A stretch of 14,291 bases of DNA from Sediminispirochaeta sp964394395. GTDB lineage: Bacteria > Spirochaetota > Spirochaetia > DSM-16054 > Sediminispirochaetaceae. The stretch is from contig CAYMWV010000081.1 of the NCBI GenBank assembly GCA_964394395.1, positions 1 to 14,291 of the forward strand. Reading direction: 5' to 3'. The notes below the pieces were generated by a model. That model ran no database searches. It had not been told where the DNA came from and was given only the letters and a program-made list of their open reading frames with translations. This document shows, one piece after another, positions 5,847 through 13,100 of this stretch (the stretch's first letter is position 1; each line of letters begins with the position of its first letter). The position numbers and the translations under genes were made by a program.

Positions 5847-7088
5847 CTATTCTACCTTGTTCAGCTCTCTCATCTCTTCCTGCAGTTCCGCACTCTTGAT
5901 TGCAACCCGCAGGTACTCCTCTGCGGGACGGTGGGTCGGTTCAATCTCCAACACCGCTTCCCAGTACTCTATTGCCCGGACCAGGTTTCCATTAGCGTAG
6001 GATTCAAGGCCGGCGATAAAATATTCATCGATCCGTTTTGCCCGTTCTATCCGGCCGTCATCTCCAAGGTTCATGGTTGCCTGTACACTGAACCGATCCG
6101 CTGAGGTGAGTTGGGTGGTCATGTCGAGGGTGTAGTTGGCTACGATAAGCATGTCGTTAACATCCACCGCTCCTCCCAAACTGAACCGGGGATTTGCTCC
6201 CCGGTGGGTAAACCCGGTCTGGAGAGAAAAGGTATCGGTAAAGGTGATGTCGGCTCCTACTGCTATCCAGCTCTTCTCCCACTGATCTGAGGGAATAGTA
6301 AGTGAGAAGGGGAAGGTGTAGTCGAAGCTGAGAAGCAAGGGGCGGAGGGGGGACCAGGCCAATCCAAGGGATGCATTTGCAGGAAGATCATCCCCCGAGG
6401 TGGCTATTCCCACATTCCTGACCGCAGAGCCCAGGAAGAAATTATCTTCCCGGGATGCGTAGGGCTTGAGGAAGCTGAAACTGGTCATCAGCCCCAGGTC
6501 CAGCAAAGCGGCCATGCCCGATTGACCGGAAGCGATACTCTCCGGAACACTTCTGAAGGCTCCTTTTAGTGTAGCTCCCGCAGATATTCCCTCAAAGCCG
6601 TAGCTGCGAAAAAAAGTGTAGGAGATATTGGCGTAGGTAACCGCCTCGGAGTAGTAACCGCTTCCATCCCGGTCTCCCCAGGCGTTATAGGCAGTAAAGG
6701 GGAGGTAGAGGAATTTCCCGCCCAAGCCGAAGGCGAAGGCCTCCCTTCTGAAGGTAAAGGCCGCCGACTCAATATTGGTATCGGCAATCCAGTCATTGTG
6801 CATCAGGGAGAGTTGGGAGTACATAAGTCTGCCGCCGCCAGCCGGATTTGCCTCCAAGTAGCTGATATCATCCGCTGATGCTGTATAGGCGCTTCCCATC
6901 CCCTCGTACTTACCCCCGAAGGGAATGAGCAGGGTAGTAAAGCTGCTTCTTCCCGTGTTTGGATCGTAGAACAAGGAATTATCCCCCAGGGATGAGAAAT
7001 CACGGTAAAAATCCGAGAGATCAGCCCCCGCAATGGAAGGGAAGAGTATGAGAAGAATGAGGAATGGCAAAAGAGTGCGCTTTCCCAT
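5847..7088 (-). CDS. UPF0164 / PorV-FadL-like outer-membrane beta-barrel protein with C-terminal TPR
   Basis: A 413-residue protein with a signal peptide (hydrophobic 5-20, likely cleavage after AGA at 21-23). The segment FGGKYEGMGSAYTASADD (57-74) followed by NPAG (81-84) is the N-terminal signature of the PorV/UPF0164 family, found in many Treponema outer-membrane proteins. Residues about 85-342 alternate polar and aromatic strands as in a 14-strand FadL-like barrel. The last 60 residues (354-398, with GLESYANGNLVRAIEYW) form a TPR unit that should face the periplasm, followed by a helical tail. Minus-strand start ATG at 7088; only a weak AGGT precedes it. It is convergent with the left operon and divergent from the TPR/phosphatase pair, so it may share regulation with the latter. 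Likely role is transport of hydrophobic substrates or assembly of surface components; this is inferred from family resemblance. Confidence 0.8.
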   Translation of the reverse strand: MGKRTLLPFLILLILFPSIAGADLSDFYRDFSSLGDNSLFYDPNTGRSSFTTLLIPFGGKYEGMGSAYTASADDISYLEANPAGGGRLMYSQLSLMHNDWIADTNIESAAFTFRREAFAFGLGGKFLYLPFTAYNAWGDRDGSGYYSEAVTYANISYTFFRSYGFEGISAGATLKGAFRSVPESIASGQSGMAALLDLGLMTSFSFLKPYASREDNFFLGSAVRNVGIATSGDDLPANASLGLAWSPLRPLLLSFDYTFPFSLTIPSDQWEKSWIAVGADITFTDTFSLQTGFTHRGANPRFSLGGAVDVNDMLIVANYTLDMTTQLTSADRFSVQATMNLGDDGRIERAKRIDEYFIAGLESYANGNLVRAIEYWEAVLEIEPTHRPAEEYLRVAIKSAELQEEMRELNKVE

Positions 7089-7095
7089 TACCTAT

Positions 7096-7124
7096 AATAT
7101 ACTACCTCTCTTCAGGTTTATCCA
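7096..7124 (-). promoter_or_regulatory. Candidate promoter of the UPF0164 gene
   Basis: On the minus strand, TGGATA (7124-7119) and TATATT (7101-7096) are separated by 17 bases, matching 4 of 6 of the -35 consensus and an AT-rich -10. Transcription would start about 7089-7090, only one or two bases before the ATG at 7088, leaving no room for a normal leader. A plus-strand TATAAT at 7093-7098 lies within the same AT-rich block but has no -35 partner. Confidence 0.35.
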
Positions 7125-7138
7125 GCCATTATCTTGCC

Positions 7139-7144
7139 GATAAT
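7139..7144 (+). promoter_or_regulatory. Weak candidate -10 box for the TPR/phosphatase operon
   Basis: GATAAT matches the -10 consensus at 5 of 6 positions. A possible -35, TTTATC at 7117-7122, lies 16 bases upstream but matches at only 3 of 6. Start of transcription near 7151 would leave a leader of about 16 bases containing GAGATAGAG, a poor ribosome-binding site. Divergent to the minus-strand promoter in the same 78-base gap. Confidence 0.25.
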
Positions 7145-7166
7145 GTGATACAGTGAGATAGAGATC

Positions 7167-10142
7167 GTGCGAATGCAGCCGTCATGGTGGCGATGTACAT
7201 ATTGGATTTTTTTACTCTTTTTTCTCGCCTTCTCCCTTCAAAACATGTCTGCGGGAGGCCAACGGGAGGACCCTGTCCAGACCGCCCGGCAGCTTATGGC
7301 GGATCGGCGTTACAACGATGCCATTCTGGTACTGATAGATGTGATGAAAAAGAGTCCCCATCGATTTGAAGAGGCGGAAAAGCTGCTTACGGAGGTGCGA
7401 AAGGTACGGGATACCTATAACAGCTACTATGAGGAGCTTATTCAGGTTCTAAACCCCCCAGCAGGGGAAGAGATTGATGAAAATCGGGCTTATGACCTGA
7501 TTCGAAGGATGGAAGATCTTGATGAAGAGCCCAACAAGGCGGCAGTCGCCGCTTTTTCGGAGATGCGCCGCTCTATTGTCTTTGCGGTAAATGACCGTGA
7601 ATTCAGGGATATTCTTGCCCAGGCGGAAGAGGATCTGGCCAGGGAGGATTATGCAGGAGCTGTCACCACCTATCTCTCAGCCCTGGGAATACATGAAGGA
7701 CTTTTCTTAGAACGGGGCTATGATGCGCAGCTTGTTGCGCTGAGCGACGAACTGCGATCCCTCCTGAAACAGGAGGGGGAGCGATTCCTGGGGCAGCGGG
7801 ATGAGATTCTTCTCCACTACGGTGATGCATCTGCGGCCCTTAGCTCTGAGAACTCCCAACTCCTCTCGCAGGAGCTTGAACCCCTTTCGGGAGATATGGA
7901 AGATATCGCAGCCCTACGAAGCTCCCTCTTAACCGTGGCAGAGAATCTGGATGAGTTGAGACTTGAAATCCAGGATGAAAGCGAAACTGATGTGCCCTAT
8001 CTCTCCACAATGCGGGTGATCGCCCGGGGGCGAAGTGACAGGGAGTCTCCGGAAGGGATTTCGGGGGCCCTCTTCCTCTTCCGGAAGAGCTTGTATGATC
8101 CCCTCTTTTCCGGAGCCGCCACTGTTGCAGAGAGGGAGTATCAAAATGGAGTTGCCGCCTACCGGGAAGGTTCATACGACCAAAGCATCCAGTTTTTCAA
8201 TTCAGCCCAATCCTGGAGTGCAAATGTGCAGCAGCTTGCCTCCTTTCTACCCCCGGAGGAGCTTCCTCTCCAACAGGAGTACCTTGTAGCTTCTTTGCAA
8301 GAGTCCACTGCCCGATATGGGGAGCTTGCAGAGCTGCGCCGTGCCCTTGTTTCCGAGGAGGATGGATGGGAGCAGTTGGAGGAGCAAGAGCTTATTGACC
8401 GCAGGGAACGGGTTCTCTCCCTAGAGGCCGAAGGAGAAGAGACGCTTCAAACTCTTAGAGCCATTATCTCCGAAATTGAGAGGAGGGGCTCAGATGGGGA
8501 AGGGGAAGCTAATCTGGATCGGCCGAAAGCCCTGGCCGGTCAGGTGGAATCCGCCGGTGAGGAGCTGCTTGATCTTACGCTTGCTTTGGAGCGGAAGAGC
8601 GTAGAGACTCTTTATAATGGCAGACTTGCGGGCCTGGAAGAGAGGTTCAATTTCCTGGAGGAAGAGACCATCTTGGCGGAGGGGTATGTATCCGGTACAC
8701 AGGAGCGTATTGTTGAAGGTGGAGACCCGGTGGAAGTTCGTCGTCCGAACCGGGCAATAGATGTGATAGAGGCAGCTGCTCCCCGGTACAAGGTTCTTGA
8801 TCAAGAGCTCTCCCAATTCTCCCTCGCCTTGACCGAAGAGCCGCAGCGAATCTCTTCCTGGGAGCCGGTTACCCTTCTTGTGGGAAGGAGTGATTCAATT
8901 CGCACCGAGATAGCGGAACTCCTCTCCCGGGGTGAAGAGCTGCTTGTCCAGGCTGCAGAGCTGAACAGGCAGGCTGATCTTGCCCTGGCTGAAGGAGACC
9001 TTCGGTTGAATGAAGCGGATGCTCAGCTCGCTTCCAACAACTTCGAACAGGCCCGGGATAAATTGCAGCAGGCGGGGGAAGCCTTCGCCAGGAGCCTCAC
9101 CTACCGGGAAGATCCGGCGGTCCGGGCCAGAATAGATCAAGAGATTCCCGTACTGGCAGAGCGGATCATCACCGAACAGAACCGGCTCATCGTGCGCCAG
9201 GTTCGGCAACTGATAAACCGGGGAAAGGAGCGCTTTTTCCAGGAAAATTTCATAGAAGCTGAGCAGACCTTCCAGCGGGCCCAGGCAAGGTGGCTGCAGA
9301 CCAATACAGAGGAAGAGCCGGAGATAAACAACTGGCTCGAGCGGGTCAAACGTGCCCTGGAAACTACCAGTGGTGTGGAGCTGGCGGTGGATGATCCCCT
9401 CTATCCCGAAATGACCCAGATGCTCAACCTGGCCAGAAGGGATTATCAGGAGGCACGAGATCTTTATCAGGAAGGCACTGAAGAGGAGGCTCTGCCTCTC
9501 TTCCGGCAGGCAGAGCAGAAAATCGAGTATGTGAAAGAGCCCTTCCCCAATAACAAGGCTGCAAGTATCCTCTACCTGCAACTCCTGCAGTATACCCAGC
9601 CGGAGGACTTTGACACCATCTTTTCAAGTCGGTTCAACACTGCCCGGCGGCAGATTTCCGACCTTCCGGAAGAGGCGTACCGGGAGTTAAAGGTCCTTGA
9701 AGCAATCCGTCCCGATTATCCGGGTATGGAGAGGGCTATCTATGATGCGGAGATCGCTACCGGAATCCGGCAGCCTCCCATCGACAGGGCAAAGCTCGCC
9801 CGGGCTCAGGAACTTTACAGTGAGGCGGAGGAGATTGTTGCCGCTGATGTGAGGGCCCAATTCCCTGTGGCAATCACCTATCTGAACGAAGCGATCAAGC
9901 TCAACCCCGATTTCAATGCCGCAATAGCTCTGAAGGATCGACTACAGGCAGGGTCCGGCGGGGCTGTTCGGGTGGTTCTCTCAAGTGTGGCTCAGCAGCA
10001 GTTGAAAAAAGCCGAAGATCTATTTATAGATGGACGTTTATTTGAGGCGCAGGTTATTGTGGAGCAGCTGTTGAAAAACGCCGAAAACAGGACAAATCCA
10101 AGGCTTCTGGAACTGCAAAAACGTATAGAGGCGCTTTTGTGA
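7167..10142 (+). CDS. Large secreted TPR/coiled-coil protein, probable periplasmic partner of the phosphatase receptor
   Basis: A 991-residue protein with an N-terminal hydrophobic segment at 12-27 and probable signal peptidase cleavage after NMSA (26-29); Cys10 precedes the hydrophobic core, so it is not a lipoprotein. The rest is acidic, Glu/Gln/Leu/Ala-rich and almost entirely helical. TPR-like helix pairs are visible at about 36-70, 145-175, 320-352, 590-645, 682-712, 752-788, 895-925 (AITYLNEAIKLNPDFNAA, the clearest TPR) and 942-982, with coiled-coil stretches at about 180-270 and 375-475. No enzyme motif is seen. Start may be GTG 7167 or ATG 7173; both have only a weak GAGATAGAG upstream. 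Its TGA overlaps the GTG of the next gene in GTGA, implying coupled synthesis in a fixed ratio. A scaffold or ligand-presenting partner for the receptor downstream is inferred, not shown. Confidence 0.8.
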   Translation: MRMQPSWWRCTYWIFLLFFLAFSLQNMSAGGQREDPVQTARQLMADRRYNDAILVLIDVMKKSPHRFEEAEKLLTEVRKVRDTYNSYYEELIQVLNPPAGEEIDENRAYDLIRRMEDLDEEPNKAAVAAFSEMRRSIVFAVNDREFRDILAQAEEDLAREDYAGAVTTYLSALGIHEGLFLERGYDAQLVALSDELRSLLKQEGERFLGQRDEILLHYGDASAALSSENSQLLSQELEPLSGDMEDIAALRSSLLTVAENLDELRLEIQDESETDVPYLSTMRVIARGRSDRESPEGISGALFLFRKSLYDPLFSGAATVAEREYQNGVAAYREGSYDQSIQFFNSAQSWSANVQQLASFLPPEELPLQQEYLVASLQESTARYGELAELRRALVSEEDGWEQLEEQELIDRRERVLSLEAEGEETLQTLRAIISEIERRGSDGEGEANLDRPKALAGQVESAGEELLDLTLALERKSVETLYNGRLAGLEERFNFLEEETILAEGYVSGTQERIVEGGDPVEVRRPNRAIDVIEAAAPRYKVLDQELSQFSLALTEEPQRISSWEPVTLLVGRSDSIRTEIAELLSRGEELLVQAAELNRQADLALAEGDLRLNEADAQLASNNFEQARDKLQQAGEAFARSLTYREDPAVRARIDQEIPVLAERIITEQNRLIVRQVRQLINRGKERFFQENFIEAEQTFQRAQARWLQTNTEEEPEINNWLERVKRALETTSGVELAVDDPLYPEMTQMLNLARRDYQEARDLYQEGTEEEALPLFRQAEQKIEYVKEPFPNNKAASILYLQLLQYTQPEDFDTIFSSRFNTARRQISDLPEEAYRELKVLEAIRPDYPGMERAIYDAEIATGIRQPPIDRAKLARAQELYSEAEEIVAADVRAQFPVAITYLNEAIKLNPDFNAAIALKDRLQAGSGGAVRVVLSSVAQQQLKKAEDLFIDGRLFEAQVIVEQLLKNAENRTNPRLLELQKRIEALL
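10126..10131 (+). promoter_or_regulatory. Ribosome-binding site supporting the GTG start of the phosphatase gene
   Basis: TAGAGG lies inside the end of the TPR gene, 7 bases before GTG 10139. It supports the GTG start that overlaps the preceding stop as GTGA and places the signal peptide at the N-terminus of the product. Confidence 0.65.
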
Positions 10143-13100
10143 GGTTCCTGATAGCTAAAACCCATGGTGTTCTTTTTCTCATGCTGATGCTCCTTTGGGC
10201 TTTCTCTATTCCTGCAACAGCGAAGGCGCAACAGCTCTACTGGGAGAATCCCCAAATTCTGGATCCAAATGATGCGGTTTTTGTTCGGGTCAGCTCCGGT
10301 GGGGGCCGTTCTGCTGCTCTGTGGCATGAGTTTACCCCCCCGGACAATGAAAGAAACAGGGAACTCTATCTCTCCCTGGCGGTAAAAGAGGAGGATAGCC
10401 CATGGAGGCGCTACAATCGCACTCTGGGGCCCTTTCGGTATGTGGGAGAACGGGTTCCCGTTGCTTCTCTCCTTTTAGATAGGGAGGGAAAGCTCTTTGT
10501 AGCCTTGGCAATCAGCGGAAAAGAGATTGCAATCTATCGCAGTGACAACGGGGGACAGTCATTCCGGAAGCTTGCGCAGCCCGGATTTGAATCCGAAGGG
10601 GGGTCGATAGTGGCTCCCCGGCTATTCCTCTCCTCCCAGGGGAAGCTGATGCTCTTTGTGACCAGTCCCATTAACCTTGGTCAGACCGGATCGTTAACCG
10701 ATGAGCTGAGCCTTGGTGCCGCCTTTGCGGTGAGTGAGAATGGTACTAACTGGAGCAATTTTACTCCTTTAGTAAGTGGAGGAGCGCTCTCATACATCTA
10801 CCTGCCCCACCACAGGGTACACAACGGAATTGACTATGTGGCGTTTCAGGCTTCCCCGCCCGAAAGCCGCTACTATCAGCTCTATCTGGTAAACAGTGTA
10901 GATGGGGGAAGCAGCTGGTCTGAACCGAAGCGGATAAGTGACTTTTCCGACACCTCCATTAACGAAAACGGTGATCCCGAGTTGCATGATAATCAGCGGC
11001 CCTTTCTCTACAGCAAAAACGGTGAGCTTTCCCTGGTTTGGGAGCGGAGGTTCGGGACAAATACGCCTCCTCAAATTTTCTACGCCCCTGTGGAGCCTGA
11101 TGGAAGGGTTGACGGTACAGTAGAACGCATTACCGATGGCTTTAATGTGGCACGAAATCCCGGAATGACTGAGGCTTACGGAAAAGAGATTCTCTACTGG
11201 TTTGATAACAGCAAGGGTGAAAATCGCATCTTTGTGGCAAGCAGAGAGGGAATCAGGTGGCAGCGTCAGGATGTGAGTATCATGGATGGGGTGAGTGTTT
11301 TCCCCGCCCATCTCTTGCAGGATGGAGAGCTCTACCTTTTTTGGGAAAACAACTTTCAGAACTCCAGCAGGGTGGTGCTGCTTGCACCGGACCGCAGCGC
11401 AGCAGCCCCCCGTATCCAGCCCCTCGATTTCCCTCTTGCTGCTCCTGCCCGGCAGGATAGCTATTCCATCTCCTGGACCCTCCCGGATGATTCATCCGGC
11501 ATCTCCGGTTTTGCCTATTCTCTGGACAGGGACCCCCAGGGCAGGCCTGCAGAGCGTTTGATGCTCCTGCGGCGGGAGAATCGGCGCTTTTCCGGCGTCC
11601 TTACCGAGGATGGGTCCTGGTATTTTCATCTCATCGCCCGGGATTATGCGGGGAATTGGTCAGAGACCGTTACTGTGGAGGCGGTGCGGGATACCACCCC
11701 CCCATCTCCGGTTACCTTTCCCGATCCAGAGCTCGATGAGGCGGGATATCTACCCTCCAATACCTGGACTCTCAGCTGGGAGGCCCCTCCGGAAGAGGAT
11801 CTAGGAGGTTACGCATACCGTCTTCAGTATCTGACAGGAAACAGTTATGATGCGCCTCTGGAGAATCTGAGTGTGGCTCCCCCTGTTGGAACTATGCGGC
11901 TTGAAAATGAGGAGCTCTCCTTCCGCAATATCGATAATGGTATTTGGGGCCTCGCAGTCGCTCCTGTGGATGAGGTGGGGAATGTGGGAGAGGCTGCATT
12001 CTTACGCTTCAGGCTCAATAAATACATTCCTGTTACCTATATTACTACGATAGATCTTACTGAAGATGATCTGGGTCAGTACCTCTTGAGGATTCGTGGC
12101 CGGGGCTTTTCGGTGGGTGGAGAGATTTCCGATATCTATCTGGATCGGGACAGAGAGGCCCCCTACGACTACCGTTTTACCCTGGAGGGTGGAAGCTACC
12201 AGGTGACTGGAGATCGTTCCATTAATGGGCCTGTCATTGATGATATTGAGGGGGGAAGGTACTATCTCGGGATAGTTCATCCGACTCGGGGAACCTACTT
12301 TGCATCCCGGGCATTGACCTTCACCGACACAGGTACGGTCAAGTTTGGGGATTTTACCATCCTCGACAGGGAACCCTCAGGGCTGTTCAAGCTCTCTTTC
12401 CGGACTCTTTCCGGTGGAGATGTTGCTTTCTACCTGGTGATGCTGCTCTTGTTGATTGCGCTGCTGGTAGTAGTTACTAAACTGTTCCGCCTCTCCAAAG
12501 AAGCGGTATGGTTACGGATGGAAGCGGTCGCCTTGATTGAGAGCCGGGAGATGCCCCATGAAGAGAGAAAAGAGAGGATCAATAAGATGAAAAAAGAGCG
12601 TAAAGGTTTGCGGCTCAAGTTTGGCCTTCTGGTAACCTTCCTGGTACTAATCATTGTCCTGTTGGTCTCCATTCCCCTGGGCCAGTTCATGATCGAGACC
12701 CAGCAGAAAAACCTCACCGATGGATTGCAGCAGAGCACCCAGGTTCTGGTGGAATCCATCGCTTCGGGGGCGGTCAAGTTTCTCCCGGAGGAGAATACTC
12801 TGGAACTTGGACGTCTGCCCGCTCAGAGCAGAGCGGCCGAGGACGCCCGGTACATCACCATTACCGGTCCGGTAAACTCCATCTATCCCGAAAAGGAGCA
12901 AGACCATTTTGATTACCTGTGGGCCAGTAATGATCCGGTATTGGAAGAGAAGCTCCAGTACGGAGAGGATGAAGAATATAGTGCCTCGGATTATCCCCGG
13001 GGAGGGGTGCGAATCAGCGATCGGGTGTCGCCTGCTATTTCAAGCCTGGAAGAGCGGATAAACCGGGAAGCGGATGAGGCTGTGGGAGCTTTGGCCGAAA

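Noticed and set aside
7093..7098. Perfect TATAAT on the plus strand as promoter of the TPR operon
   Set aside because: No -35-like hexamer at 16-18 bases upstream (region is inside the divergent gene), and it would start about 65 bases before the gene; the AT block is better explained by the minus-strand -10.
7194..7200. Cys10 of the TPR protein as a lipobox cysteine
   Set aside because: It lies before the hydrophobic core and lacks the small residues of a lipobox; signal peptidase I cleavage near residue 29 fits better.
8895..9581. 228-codon minus-strand open frame inside the TPR gene
   Set aside because: A reflection of the biased codon use of the Glu/Gln/Leu-rich plus-strand gene; no domain, no start signals.
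10790..11311. 173-codon open frame on the minus strand inside the receptor gene
   Set aside because: It is antisense to the propeller coding region, has no RBS, no recognisable domain, and the plus-strand reading is clearly a real secreted domain.
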